A stretch of DNA of 64,000 nt from JAUUZQ01 sp964538375 (lineage in GTDB: Bacteria > Bacteroidota > Bacteroidia > Bacteroidales > GCA-2748055). Under the pieces are notes generated by a model. That model worked only from the letters and a program-made list of their open reading frames with translations. It had not been told where the DNA came from and ran no database searches. Shown in pieces: positions 25,095-35,531 of this stretch. Numbering within the stretch: position 1 is the stretch's first letter; the number at the start of each line of letters is the position of its first letter. Position numbers and translations under genes: made by a program. The stretch covers positions 124,001 through 188,000 of the forward strand of contig CAZIFQ010000003.1 of assembly GCA_964538375.1 (NCBI GenBank), given 5' to 3'.

Positions 25095-25108
25095 GAACTT
25101 ATTTAGTT

Positions 25109-25182
25109 GGACTAGTAGCTCAACTGGATAGAGTACCTGACTACGGATCAGGAGGTTGGGGGTTCGACTCCTCTCTAGTTCA
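25109..25182 (+). tRNA. tRNA-Arg (anticodon ACG)
   Basis: A full cloverleaf can be folded. The acceptor GGACTAG pairs with CTAGTTC, the D-stem GCTC pairs with GAG(T), and the anticodon stem CCTGA/TCAGG encloses CTACGGA with anticodon ACG. The T-arm contains the GTTCGACTC signature and has two G-U pairs. The discriminator is A and CCA is not encoded. It lies just after rplS. Confidence 0.95.
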
Positions 25183-25191
25183 CAACTAATA

Positions 25192-25221
25192 GAAGCTGTC
25201 AAATTTTGGCAGCTTTTTTTT
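25192..25221 (+). terminator. Intrinsic terminator after tRNA-Arg
   Basis: AAGCTGTC pairs with GGCAGCTT (one G-U) around a short AT loop, followed by a run of eight T residues. It ends the rplS-tRNA transcript. Confidence 0.85.
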
Positions 25222-25290
25222 GTTGTTATTAATTTGTTGAAAATCAAACCATTCTGTCCTACGGTATGTTTAACTTTTAAATGAAACATT

Positions 25291-25441
25291 ATGAAAAAAT
25301 TTATTGTGATGTACCGTGCCCCTATTGCTATGATGGAACAGGCAGCCAACACTTCTACTGAAGACGGGACATCCTCACCTGGGTTGGGATGCTTCTTGTG
25401 ATATTGAGATTCACCAATCAATGCCTATGCCGGGGCAATAG
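25291..25441 (+). pseudogene. YciI-like (YCII-related) gene, internally deleted and frameshifted
   Basis: The ATG at 25291 starts MKKFIVMYRAPIAMMEQ, the usual beginning of YCII-related proteins. This frame stops at 25399-25401 after 36 codons. In the next frame, 25367-25438 reads GHPHLGWDASCDIEIHQSMP, then MPGQ and a stop; this is the family's C-terminal end, which in intact members lies about 60-70 residues later. So the middle of the gene is deleted and the join is out of frame. YCII-related proteins are small and their roles are mostly unknown. The wreck lies between tRNA-Arg and the HTCS gene. Confidence 0.8.
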
Positions 25442-25461
25442 GGTATTAGAAATTCCGAATT

Positions 25462-28400
25462 TTATTTTTTTAATTTAGACGGAAAGATATCATACTTTTT
25501 CTTGAAGCACTTTGAAAAATAGCCTGCATCGTTAAACCCGCATTTAATAGCTACCTCAGATACTGACATTGATCCCTTCTTTAGCATTATATAGGCTTGT
25601 TTTAGACGAATGCTGCGCATAAACTCTGTTGTTGAAAGTCCTGTAATGCTTTTAAGCTTGGTATGTAGTAAGGTCCGACTTACATTCATATTTGAGCAAA
25701 ACATATCTACATCGAATTTAACCTCATCCAGGTGCTCATGCACAACATTGACCGCCCGGGAAAGAAATTTTTCATCTTTTTCAGAACAAACCACTTCGTC
25801 ATAACGAATATCATATTCATCACTGAACCTTCGAATCAATTCTCTTCTGAATGACAATATCGATTCTATCTTCAAGACCAATTCCTCATGCTTGAAAGGT
25901 TTGGCCAGGTAAGAAACAGCACCCTTCATGTAACCTTTTAACTCTATATTTTTCTCGGCAGCAGCTGTAAGTATTATGATTGGGATATGAGATGTCAGTA
26001 TATTTGCCTGTAAGGACTCAATTACTTCAAAACCATTCATTTCTGGCATCATGATATCGCATATAATCAGCGAAAGTTCTTGTTGTACCACCATGGATAA
26101 GGCCTGCTTTGGACTGCTGGTTATGATTGTGTTATATTCTGAATCCAAACTATCCTTGAGCATAGTTAGCAGATCTTCATTGTCATCGATGATTAAAATG
26201 TGTGGTCGATTTTCCTCTTTAATCATTGTCTTAGCAACAGATTCACGATGAATTATATTATCGTACGCTCCTTCTGCCTGAAGATTTATCCCATGAAGTA
26301 TCTGCTCCTTACCGGGCTTATCTATTGGAAATTCAACTTTGAAGATTGATCCCAAACCAAGCTCTGACTCAAGCTCAATAGTACCTCCCATCTGTTTAAC
26401 CATTCCTGCAGTATAAGCTAATCCAATACTTTTCTCACTCAAATTTGCACCTTCATCATTGTTAAAATGCTTTTGGATTTCATTGAGCAACTCCCCATGG
26501 ATTCCCGGTCCTGTATCTTTCACAAGCAACACGCATGTTGTCCTGTCCTTTTCATCTACAGAAACTTCTACATAGACACTCCCATTACTCTTGTTAAACT
26601 TAAACGCATTGGACAACAGGTTATAGATTACCCGTTCCAATTTTTCAGGATCAAAATATCCCAGGATATCACTTTGAATAATTTTTTTAGTATAGCTTAG
26701 TTGGTTCGCTTCTGCCCAGTTATCAAACATGCTGCATGTATTTGCCGCGAACTGAAGGATGGGTTGTTTTTTTACCTCAAGGGGCTTAAAACCGGACTCC
26801 AGCTTTCCATAATCCATAAAATCATTGACAAGTTTGCTTAAATTATCGGAATTATTCTGGATGGTTTGCAACTTGTCTTCTACATCCTTATCCACGCTAA
26901 ATTTTGTGAGAATATTTGAAATCGTACCTCCAATAATGGTTAAGGGAGTCCTGAATTCGTGTGAGATATTCAAAAAGAAACGCATTTTTTGGTCATTCAA
27001 CACTTTTTGATTGTCCTTTTCATAACGCTCAAGAGACAGGAAGTTTTTTTCATTTTGCCTTCTTAAAAATTCCCGCCTCGCATATAGAAAGATCAGCATC
27101 ACCAGGATAGCATAGAATACATAAGCATATGCTGTTTGCCAAACGGCAGGTTTTCTATAAATATTTATAACAGAAGGTGGCCCGTATATTAGCCCATCTG
27201 AGACCGGTCGCACTTCAACTTTATGCCATCCTTTTGATAAATTTGAAAATGTAACAAGGCGGTTACTCAGCATTTGATCCCAATTCCCTTTTTTACCGGA
27301 AATCCTAATCTCATAATTTAAGTCCCTTGATTGAGTGTAAGCTAAAGTGGAAAATTCAAGAGATAAAAAAGTCTGATAAGATTTCAGTCGCAATATGTCC
27401 TGCTTGTTATCCATGTACAGCGTATGAAGAGTGGTCTTATCATCTCCAACAACGGTGTAGCTGGTGAATAAAACTTCAGGAATTCTGTGCACATAATTCT
27501 TTAGTTTAACAGGATCGAATGATATCAATCCATTGTAGGTTCCAAAAAACATCTGGTTGTCAGAAGTTTTAAAGGCCGAATTGAAATTAAACTGGTTTTC
27601 AGGCAACCCATCATACATATTGTATTTCTTCAACAACTCCCCATCTTCAGTAAAACAACTAAGACCATTTGTGGTACTCACCCAATAGGAACCAGCGTCA
27701 TCAATTAATACCGACCTGAATTCTGTAATACCTTTGCTGGTAAGAATACAATCCAGGGATTTATTGTCGCAGGAAAACATATACAATCCGGAAGTACAGG
27801 TGATGGCAAATCTTTGTTTTCCGATATCGGTAATAGATGAGATATTCTGCATCTCATAAAACTCATCTTCCCTTGAAAAGTTTGTTATCACATCATTCTC
27901 CAGGTCACAATAGTATAATCCATTCCTCAGTGTTCCTGCCAATAATTCATTATCAGATACACATTTTAGTGTATAAACCATCCTATTCGCAAAAATTTCT
28001 TCCTTATATGCATAGATATCCCTCGTTTTCAGGTCAAGAATATAGATACCATCAACGGCTCCAACATATATCTTTTCATCGCTACTACCAGAGATAGCAA
28101 AAATCATTTTGTTTACAAGATATGATTCAACCCTGGCTAACCCTGGTTCCTCTCCGATGAAAGTAATATGATAGCACTCTAATCCCTCGTTGAATGAACC
28201 CACCCAAAGTTTATCCCCATCCAGAATCAGGGAATGCACATTTTTATACTCATTCTCTTTTTCAAAAAAGAAGCGCTTAACGGCTCCTGTTTTAAGATTG
28301 AGATAATTTAGCCCTCCATCTTCAAGAGCTAACCAGAGGTTGCCAAACTTATCTTCCTGCATCTCTCTAACTACCTTCCCACTTAGATTGTCATCGCTGT

Positions 28401-29382
28401 TACCCGGGAAATAAATGGCGAACTTATCAAAACTGCTGTTCCAGATGTTGATACCCCCAAAATATGTCCCCACCCACATATTATCAGCCTTGTCCCTGAA
28501 TATAGAATAGATGGCATTGTCATTCAGTCCCTGGTTTAAAGAAACATCTCTGAACAATTCCTGGGCACTTTCTGTTTTCGGATCGAAAATCACAATTCCG
28601 AATTCACCACCTACCCATACTCGTTTTTCATGATCTAACTCAATACAACGAATGTGCTTATCGGCGAAAAATGAATTGTAATTTCTAACAATCTCAAAAT
28701 CACTGTTCCTGTAATATAGATTGGTAAATGTCGAAAACCAATATCCTCCCTCGCCATCTTTAATTATTCCATTAATATCATGGAAATATGAATCATTCCC
28801 AATATCAGATTCCAACAATTTCATATGTTTATCGAAACGAAAAAATCCTTTGCTTGTACCGAGCAAGAGTTCTTCTTTTTCGCTAATTATCATTGCTCTT
28901 ACGTGTATATTATCTATGCCAGACACATATTGATTGTAATTCTTCCATTGTTTCCCAGCCCTGTCATATTGATAGAGCCCGGCACTTGTACCACAAAAAA
29001 TATTATTTTCAAACTCAATGAAGCACGCTTCATCTAATAACTGTAGCTTTTTGCTCAATTTAAGTTGATTGCTATGCATGTTATACTCGTAGATTCCTGA
29101 AGAAGCAACGGTAAAGAAACCACTGCTTGTTTCAATCATTGCAGAAAATTCCTTTGGAGCAGATGAAATGGAATCTTCCATGGTGGAAATAAGAAAATTG
29201 TACCCATCATATCTCGACAATCCACTCCTGGTTCCTACATAAATGTACCCTCCCTCATCCTGAAAAACAAAGCGCGCATGATTATCTGGCAGCCCGTCGT
29301 TACTTGTCATATGCAAGAAACGCTGTGCATAAGTACCAGTCAATGTAATAAATAGAAATACTATGGCGTAAAATACTCTCAT
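25462..29382 (-). CDS. Hybrid two-component system sensor/regulator (HTCS) of the PUL
   Basis: The start chosen at 29382 gives 1306 residues and a signal peptide (MRVFYAIVFLFITLTGTYAQ). Two seven-bladed-type propeller regions follow (about 22-690), with Reg_prop repeats such as GLSRYDGYNF and GLISFDP. A Y_Y_Y domain (about 700-765), a membrane helix (about 768-785), a histidine kinase with ISHEFRTPLT (His near 808) and DTGPGIHGELL, a receiver with LIICDIMMPEMNG (Asp near 1109) and a C-terminal AraC HTH (about 1210-1305, SEVAIKCGFNDAGYFSKCFKK) complete it. Such proteins sense an oligosaccharide in the periplasm and activate the adjacent PUL. It is divergent from the PUL genes. Confidence 0.95.
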   Translation of the reverse strand: MRVFYAIVFLFITLTGTYAQRFLHMTSNDGLPDNHARFVFQDEGGYIYVGTRSGLSRYDGYNFLISTMEDSISSAPKEFSAMIETSSGFFTVASSGIYEYNMHSNQLKLSKKLQLLDEACFIEFENNIFCGTSAGLYQYDRAGKQWKNYNQYVSGIDNIHVRAMIISEKEELLLGTSKGFFRFDKHMKLLESDIGNDSYFHDINGIIKDGEGGYWFSTFTNLYYRNSDFEIVRNYNSFFADKHIRCIELDHEKRVWVGGEFGIVIFDPKTESAQELFRDVSLNQGLNDNAIYSIFRDKADNMWVGTYFGGINIWNSSFDKFAIYFPGNSDDNLSGKVVREMQEDKFGNLWLALEDGGLNYLNLKTGAVKRFFFEKENEYKNVHSLILDGDKLWVGSFNEGLECYHITFIGEEPGLARVESYLVNKMIFAISGSSDEKIYVGAVDGIYILDLKTRDIYAYKEEIFANRMVYTLKCVSDNELLAGTLRNGLYYCDLENDVITNFSREDEFYEMQNISSITDIGKQRFAITCTSGLYMFSCDNKSLDCILTSKGITEFRSVLIDDAGSYWVSTTNGLSCFTEDGELLKKYNMYDGLPENQFNFNSAFKTSDNQMFFGTYNGLISFDPVKLKNYVHRIPEVLFTSYTVVGDDKTTLHTLYMDNKQDILRLKSYQTFLSLEFSTLAYTQSRDLNYEIRISGKKGNWDQMLSNRLVTFSNLSKGWHKVEVRPVSDGLIYGPPSVINIYRKPAVWQTAYAYVFYAILVMLIFLYARREFLRRQNEKNFLSLERYEKDNQKVLNDQKMRFFLNISHEFRTPLTIIGGTISNILTKFSVDKDVEDKLQTIQNNSDNLSKLVNDFMDYGKLESGFKPLEVKKQPILQFAANTCSMFDNWAEANQLSYTKKIIQSDILGYFDPEKLERVIYNLLSNAFKFNKSNGSVYVEVSVDEKDRTTCVLLVKDTGPGIHGELLNEIQKHFNNDEGANLSEKSIGLAYTAGMVKQMGGTIELESELGLGSIFKVEFPIDKPGKEQILHGINLQAEGAYDNIIHRESVAKTMIKEENRPHILIIDDNEDLLTMLKDSLDSEYNTIITSSPKQALSMVVQQELSLIICDIMMPEMNGFEVIESLQANILTSHIPIIILTAAAEKNIELKGYMKGAVSYLAKPFKHEELVLKIESILSFRRELIRRFSDEYDIRYDEVVCSEKDEKFLSRAVNVVHEHLDEVKFDVDMFCSNMNVSRTLLHTKLKSITGLSTTEFMRSIRLKQAYIMLKKGSMSVSEVAIKCGFNDAGYFSKCFKKKYDIFPSKLKK

Positions 29383-29646
29383 ATAAGCTAAGCCTTCTCC
29401 ATGCAAATTTAATGATTTCAATGTAGCAAATAATCTGATGCTTACCATGTCAGCAGTACACTTGCATACCTTGTACAAAACTATATGATTAAGTATAAGA
29501 AATTGAGTTTTCTGTCATAAAACATGGTATATCAACTGTCTTATTTTCAATTACTTGAACATATGTACCCAACAAATGAACGATCTTCCTGATATCGAGT
29601 AGATTGATTTCATAAATTTAAGATATAATGAAGAGAACTAATAAAG

Positions 29647-30750
29647 ATGCCTAAACTATCTTTCATAGTATTCCTTGTGGTGCTGACTTCATGCAATGGA
29701 TTCAAAGGAAAAGATCAGCTACCTTATCAAAATCCTTTAGCAGTTGAATTTGGAGATCCGTACATTCTTCTTGCGTCTGACGGAAGATATTATATGTATG
29801 GCACTGGTGGAGGGGCGATTGATGGATTCAGTGCCTATTCATCAGACAACATGGTGGACTGGAAACATGAAGGACAGGTCTATAGAGGTAATACAGAAAA
29901 TTCATGGTCGCTTAAGAATTTCTGGGCGCCCGAGGTCTATGAAAAAAACGAAAAATTCTATTTGCTTTTTAGTGCAGATTGGAGATACAATCCTACTAAC
30001 GAATTAGAAAATTTTCGTATTGGTGTTGCAGTGGCTGATTCTCCCACCGGGCCATTTGAAGATATGTATGACCATCCGCTGTTCGATCCCGGTTATCCCA
30101 TTATTGATGCAAACCTTCTTTTCGAAGGAGATAAAACTTATTTATATTATTCCCGATGCTGTTATAAGAACCCGGTTGAAAGCGACGCTGCTGAATGGGC
30201 GAGAAATGAAAATCTGTTTGAAGAAATTGAGGAAAGCTGGATATACGGAGTTGAAATTTCTCCTGATTTTGATACCATCATTGGAGAACCTGAACTAATT
30301 TTGCGCCCCCCGGTAAATAACAACGATGAACAATTTGAATGGGAAAGCAGGTCTGTTACTTCCGGTGAGGTTAACCGAAGATGGACTGAAGGGTCTTTTA
30401 TATTCAAGAAAAATGGAACCTACTATATAATGTACTCTGCCAACTTCTTTGGCGGTAAACACTATGCAGTTGGATATGCAACTTCTACCGATCCCCTGGG
30501 ACCATTTATTAAAGCAGAAAACAATCCGGTTCTGCAAAAGAATATCCAGGATGGAGGTGTCGTAAGCGGTACTGGCCATAATAGTATTACCTGGTCGAAA
30601 GATGGCAAACAAATGTATTGTGTTTATCACGGGAGGACCACAGAAACCGGAAATGAGCGTGTAGTATTTATAGACAAGATGAAAATCAGCGAAGAAGGTG
30701 TTCTTATTGTTGAAGGTCCAACAACTACAATTCAATCAATGATGCAATAA
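29647..30750 (+). CDS. Glycoside hydrolase family 43 lipoprotein (first PUL gene)
   Basis: The 367-residue protein has a lipoprotein signal (FLVVLTSC, C16), so it is lipid-anchored. The five-bladed propeller of GH43 shows all three catalytic carboxylates: Asp in EFGDPYILL, Asp in YPIIDANLLF and Glu in RRWTEGSFIF. GH43 members are mostly alpha-L-arabinofuranosidases, endo-arabinanases or beta-xylosidases; the exact specificity cannot be read. The order of the gene, between HTCS and SusC, supports PUL membership. The 264 bases between the HTCS start and this gene hold the regulatory region. Confidence 0.88.
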   Translation: MPKLSFIVFLVVLTSCNGFKGKDQLPYQNPLAVEFGDPYILLASDGRYYMYGTGGGAIDGFSAYSSDNMVDWKHEGQVYRGNTENSWSLKNFWAPEVYEKNEKFYLLFSADWRYNPTNELENFRIGVAVADSPTGPFEDMYDHPLFDPGYPIIDANLLFEGDKTYLYYSRCCYKNPVESDAAEWARNENLFEEIEESWIYGVEISPDFDTIIGEPELILRPPVNNNDEQFEWESRSVTSGEVNRRWTEGSFIFKKNGTYYIMYSANFFGGKHYAVGYATSTDPLGPFIKAENNPVLQKNIQDGGVVSGTGHNSITWSKDGKQMYCVYHGRTTETGNERVVFIDKMKISEEGVLIVEGPTTTIQSMMQ

Positions 30751-30799
30751 TTAAAAGAATAAACAAACATTACAAATGTATAACAATAGTCACAGTATT

Positions 30800-33700
30800 A
30801 TGAAATACTATTTTACTAAACAATCTATGAAAACAGCAATATTATTACTGTTTATTTTGACATTATCAATAAGCGCTATAGGTCAGAATACAGTAACTGG
30901 AGTAGTTAAAGATGCTGTTGATGTCCTGCCCGGGGTATCAGTTGTAATCAAGGGAACTACCACAGGGACTATTACTGATAATAACGGTAGCTTCACTGTT
31001 AATATCGAGCAGGGAACTATCCTCAGTTTCTCTTATATTGGTTATGAAACTAAAGAAGTTGAATACACAGGAAACTCTCAGGAAATGCTTGTCGTGTTGG
31101 CAGCGAAAACGGAAGAGCTGGATGAGCTAATTGTTATTGGGTATGGTACGCAAAAGAAGAGTGACCTCACAGGAGCAGTAGGTGTTGTAGATATGGATGA
31201 GCTAAAGAAAGTCCAGACAACTGGTGTGGCGGAGGCCTTGCAGGGTCTTGTTGCCGGAGTATCTGTTAAGACATCTGGTTCTCCCGGGACATGGGGTGAT
31301 GTGAAGATTAGAGGATTTGGATCATTTTCCAATTCTGGCCCCCTATATGTTATTGATGGTCTGATTTTGAATGATGCCAATGGGATCAACACATCGGATA
31401 TTGAATCCATCCAGGTACTAAAGGATGCTTCTGCAGCAGCCATCTATGGATCTCGAGGTTCAAACGGCGTTATTATCATTACAACCAAGAAAGGGCGTGA
31501 AGGACCTTCTAAAATTGATTTTACAGCCAGTTACGGTATTCAGGAATTATCAAAAAAACTTGATATGATGGGTTCTGAAGAATATCTTTTCTATAATCAA
31601 CTTGGGTATATTAATGGAGGAGAAGAATGGCTTGGTCGCCCAGCAGTTGGAGATACAGTTGCTAACACTGATTGGCAGGATGCTATCTTCCAGATTGGAA
31701 ATGTCCAGGAATACAATTTATCCATTGCAGGAGGTTCAAAGAATAATAAGTACATGATTGGAGCAGGCTATTATTCTCATGAAGGTGCATTGAAGGGCCC
31801 CTGGTACAATCGTATGACATTCAGGGTAAATTCTGAAACCAAAAAAGGTCGCCTAACTGTTGGTGAGAACATTTCATATACGATTTCTGAGCAAAAACTT
31901 TCAAATGGAGGCTCATTTGGGAACGCGTTGAATATGCCTCCGGTCATTCCAGTATATAATCCTGACGAAATAAGTGGCAGAGGTGGATATGGTTATGGAA
32001 ATGTAAAATATCCCACTTATGCCACAAATCCTGTCGCCATTCAAGAATCTATTAATGATATGCAGAACCATCACAGGATCATTGGAAACATGTTTGCAGA
32101 GTTGGAATTGGTAGAGGGCTTACGATTCAGGAGCAGTATAGGTATAGACCATTGGAATGGTCGTTTTAAATATGTGGACGAGGCTGTGACCAAACGTTAT
32201 CTCTCCGTTGAGACACGTTTTAATGATCTTCTTTCGGAAGAAAGAGTGGAAAGAACTAACCTATCGTTGGAAAATACTTTAAGCTATAATTTGAATTTAG
32301 ACAAACACAGAATAGAATTCCTTCTTGGAAGCACGGTTGAGAACAGTAAGATGTATTTCCTTGGAAATAATGGTTACAACCAGAATGTTTTGGGAAAATG
32401 GCAAATAGATCTTGTTCAGGAGCAAAACAATATGTGGGGAAGAGAGCATGAGGTTCATATCATTTCATACCTTGGAAGAATAAATTATAACTTTGATGAT
32501 AGAATTTTATTCCAGTCAAACATCAGAAGAGACGGATCATCGAAGTTCGCCCCGAATTACAAATGGGGATTCTTCCCTTCTGCCTCCCTGGGATGGAGAG
32601 TCAGCAATGAGAGCTTTTTTCAGTCACTTAAAAATACGGTATCTGATCTGAAACTTCGTGTAAGCTATGGTTCAAATGGTGACCAGGCTGTGCTGGGAGC
32701 TTACGACTGGATTCCTACAATAGATCACAATGGTCCATATGAGGGGCTTTATTATAACTTTGGGGGAGTCATCAATGAGGGTGCGATACAAACAACTAGG
32801 GCAAATACAAATTTGCACTGGGAATCGAAAACAACCTTTAATGTAGGTGCTGATTTTGGGCTATTTCAAAATAAATTATATGGTTCTGCAGAATGGTACA
32901 GTGCAAAATCAACCGGTTTACTTGTGAGTCTGCCTCTCTCCTTTGCAACAGGAGTTGGAGTCAGTTTCTATGGTAGTGATGCCAGTGAATGGACCAATTA
33001 TGGGGAAATGACCAATAAGGGTTTGGAGCTAACACTTGGATGGAAAGAAGTACGAGGAGATTTTGCCTACAATATTAATGCGAATTTCAATTCAATAAAG
33101 AACAATGTTATTGAACTGGGAGAATCCTTCAGGGAAGGAGGATTCAGTCATGTGAACAGGACAGCCGAAACCAGGTCTGTATCCGAATTTTACCTGATTA
33201 AAACTGATGGTATTTTCCAGAGCATGGATGAAGTATTTAACCACACTGCTACCTTAGAGGATGGAACTATCGCACTTATTCAGCCCAATGCTAAACCTGG
33301 TGATATACGCTATGAGGATTTCAATACTGATGGTCAGATAGACCTGGATGACAGGCAGTGGTGCGGAAGTCCCCTTCCAAAATTTGAAGCAGCACTTAAT
33401 TTTTCAGCAAGTTACAAAGGTTTTGATTTATCGATGTTCTGGACAGGTGTTTATGGAAATAAAATCTTCAGTGTATTGAGAACCGGGATTGAAACAATGG
33501 ACAGCCCGAATAACATGCCTTCATATATAGAACCCTGGACATGGGATAATCCTTCAGAAATTTATCCAAGACCAGTGAAAGGGACAACGGATAATGCCAG
33601 GGCTCAGTCTGATCGTTGGATTGAGGATGGATCGTTTCTGCGGTTGAAAAATTTTCAAATCGGATATTCTGTTCCTGAGTCCTTATTACGAAAAACAAAT

Positions 33701-33871
33701 TTCTTCCAATCTTGCAGGATATATATGAGCGGGCAAAACTTGCTCACTTTCACAAATTATCTTGGATACGATCCAGAAATCGCCGGAAATGATGTGTTTG
33801 GATTGGGTAATGATTGGGCAGGATATCCGCCTGTGACTTCATATATGGTTGGACTGCAGCTGTCGTTCTAA
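30800..33871 (+). CDS. susC-like: SusC/RagA family TonB-dependent outer membrane transporter
   Basis: The protein of about 1023 residues imports oligosaccharides through the outer membrane with TonB energy. A signal peptide (LLLFILTLSISAIGQ) is followed by a carboxypeptidase-D-like regulatory domain (about 25-110) and a TonB-box region with ELDELIVIGYGTQKKSDLTGA (near 112-133). A plug domain carries IRGFGSFSNSGPLYVIDG, and DIESIQVLKDASAAAIYGSRG is the SusC/RagA signature. The barrel ends YMVGLQLSF. Starts at 30776, 30800 and 30827 are all possible. SusD lies 29 bases downstream. Confidence 0.96.
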   Translation: MKYYFTKQSMKTAILLLFILTLSISAIGQNTVTGVVKDAVDVLPGVSVVIKGTTTGTITDNNGSFTVNIEQGTILSFSYIGYETKEVEYTGNSQEMLVVLAAKTEELDELIVIGYGTQKKSDLTGAVGVVDMDELKKVQTTGVAEALQGLVAGVSVKTSGSPGTWGDVKIRGFGSFSNSGPLYVIDGLILNDANGINTSDIESIQVLKDASAAAIYGSRGSNGVIIITTKKGREGPSKIDFTASYGIQELSKKLDMMGSEEYLFYNQLGYINGGEEWLGRPAVGDTVANTDWQDAIFQIGNVQEYNLSIAGGSKNNKYMIGAGYYSHEGALKGPWYNRMTFRVNSETKKGRLTVGENISYTISEQKLSNGGSFGNALNMPPVIPVYNPDEISGRGGYGYGNVKYPTYATNPVAIQESINDMQNHHRIIGNMFAELELVEGLRFRSSIGIDHWNGRFKYVDEAVTKRYLSVETRFNDLLSEERVERTNLSLENTLSYNLNLDKHRIEFLLGSTVENSKMYFLGNNGYNQNVLGKWQIDLVQEQNNMWGREHEVHIISYLGRINYNFDDRILFQSNIRRDGSSKFAPNYKWGFFPSASLGWRVSNESFFQSLKNTVSDLKLRVSYGSNGDQAVLGAYDWIPTIDHNGPYEGLYYNFGGVINEGAIQTTRANTNLHWESKTTFNVGADFGLFQNKLYGSAEWYSAKSTGLLVSLPLSFATGVGVSFYGSDASEWTNYGEMTNKGLELTLGWKEVRGDFAYNINANFNSIKNNVIELGESFREGGFSHVNRTAETRSVSEFYLIKTDGIFQSMDEVFNHTATLEDGTIALIQPNAKPGDIRYEDFNTDGQIDLDDRQWCGSPLPKFEAALNFSASYKGFDLSMFWTGVYGNKIFSVLRTGIETMDSPNNMPSYIEPWTWDNPSEIYPRPVKGTTDNARAQSDRWIEDGSFLRLKNFQIGYSVPESLLRKTNFFQSCRIYMSGQNLLTFTNYLGYDPEIAGNDVFGLGNDWAGYPPVTSYMVGLQLSF

Positions 33872-33900
33872 TTTGATAAAATGAATTAAAGCATAATAAA

Positions 33901-35478
33901 ATGAAAAAAGGTGTTTCTATATTTTTGTTCCTTGGATTGATCATACTTTTTCAATCCTGTTCCGAGGATAAACTTTACCTTAATGACCCGAACCGAGAAT
34001 CATCTGACACCTATTGGGAGCAAGAAGATGACTACTGGCTTGGCCTTACTGCAGCCTATTCGGGATTCCGAGTGCCTGGATATTTTAGCAGATGGTTTCA
34101 CGTTCTGATGATCTCCAGAAGTGATGAAGGTTGGAGTGAAAGTCCAAATGCGTATTTCCAGGCATATTCTAATTTCAACATAATAAGTTATAATGATGAC
34201 AATGCAGAGGGAATATATCAGCCCTGGGCAGTTATTTATCGACAGATCTTCTATGTGAACCAGGTGATAGACAATATGAATGAAAAAGGATTTGATCTCT
34301 TTGAAAATATAGATGATGCAAATAGCATACTTGGGCAGGCCTACTTCGCAAGGGGATTCGCTTACTGGTACCTGGCTGGATCATATGGGAAAGGTCCGAG
34401 GATGATCAACTCTACAGATAATGGAGAGATCATACTTCAGGAAGACATCTATCTCCAGGCGATGAATGACTTTAAGCAAGCAGAGGAAATTCTACCTGTT
34501 AGCTGGTCATCAGGTGATGTAGGGAGACCCACACAAGGCAGTGTGAAGGGAATGATTGCAAGGATATATTCCCAGTTGGCCGGATATTACAATAGACCTG
34601 AAATAAATGATCAGACAAAGGTGCAGGAGTACTGGAACCTGACCAAAAATGCTCTCGAAGATGTTTTTACTATGAATTATTCACTGGTGCCTGATTATAA
34701 AGACAATTTCACCATGGTCAATGAGAATAATAGCGAGTCTCTCTTTGAAATTCAGTTCGATGAAGGACTATACAACGGGAGTGAACTAGGAGCCCACAGG
34801 CCAAAATTCTTCGGGCTGGTGGTTGATGGAGGTGCCTGGGCGGATGCTTATCCCAGGGCCTGGTTACTGGATGAGTTTAAACTCGAGCGTACCGCAGCTG
34901 ATGAAGTTGACCCAAGACTGGGTGTAACACTATTCTATGATATTCCTGGTGATACAACCTTACTGTATGGAAATACCTGGGATCAATGGATGGCAACCGA
35001 AGATTATACGCTCACTCAACCTTGCTACTGGAGAAAATATACCCGTGTTGATACGCATAGTTCTGAAGATTACAGCTCAGGAATCAATTTCCGCTTATTA
35101 AGACTTGCAGACATGTATCTTCTTTACGCGGAAACTCTCAATGAACTCAATGGAGACAGGTCTGAGGCTGTTGAATATATTAATAAAGTCAGACGTAGGG
35201 TGGGAATGAGTGACCTTGATGCTGGTAATTTTTCCAGCAAGAATCTTCTTCATGAACAAATTATGCACGAAAGATTGATGGAACTATGCGGGGAAGGAAC
35301 CAGATGGTACGATTTGGACAGATGGGGTATTTTGCACGACCAGGTTGAAATAAACGCTATGGCTTCAGAAAGAGATGCAGAATTCAATAATTTCGAGTTA
35401 GGAGTTAGTCACCTATACCCTATCCCAAACAGAGAATTATCTCTTTATCCCGGATTGGAGCAAAATCCAGGTTACTAA
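33901..35478 (+). CDS. susD-like: SusD/RagB family glycan-binding lipoprotein
   Basis: The 525-residue surface lipoprotein caps the SusC transporter and binds the glycan. The lipobox is ILFQSC (C20), followed by SEDK, an acidic stretch suited to surface export. The N-terminal LNDPNRESSDTYWEQEDDYWLGLTAAYSGF and the TPR-like helices with LGQAYFARGFAYWYLAGSYG are classical for SusD. The C-terminal EQIMHERLMELCGEGTRWYDLDRWG and LYPIPNRELSLYP are also diagnostic. It follows SusC by 29 bases, so both belong to one transcription unit. Confidence 0.96.
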   Translation: MKKGVSIFLFLGLIILFQSCSEDKLYLNDPNRESSDTYWEQEDDYWLGLTAAYSGFRVPGYFSRWFHVLMISRSDEGWSESPNAYFQAYSNFNIISYNDDNAEGIYQPWAVIYRQIFYVNQVIDNMNEKGFDLFENIDDANSILGQAYFARGFAYWYLAGSYGKGPRMINSTDNGEIILQEDIYLQAMNDFKQAEEILPVSWSSGDVGRPTQGSVKGMIARIYSQLAGYYNRPEINDQTKVQEYWNLTKNALEDVFTMNYSLVPDYKDNFTMVNENNSESLFEIQFDEGLYNGSELGAHRPKFFGLVVDGGAWADAYPRAWLLDEFKLERTAADEVDPRLGVTLFYDIPGDTTLLYGNTWDQWMATEDYTLTQPCYWRKYTRVDTHSSEDYSSGINFRLLRLADMYLLYAETLNELNGDRSEAVEYINKVRRRVGMSDLDAGNFSSKNLLHEQIMHERLMELCGEGTRWYDLDRWGILHDQVEINAMASERDAEFNNFELGVSHLYPIPNRELSLYPGLEQNPGY

Positions 35479-35531
35479 ATCGCCTTATTAATTTGTTGAA
35501 TATGAAAGTAATAAATCTCAAAAGATATACG

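Noticed and set aside
25109..25461. Integrated element at tRNA-Arg
   Set aside because: No integrase, no repeated tRNA 3' end and no foreign genes follow; only a broken YciI-like gene and the HTCS gene are there.
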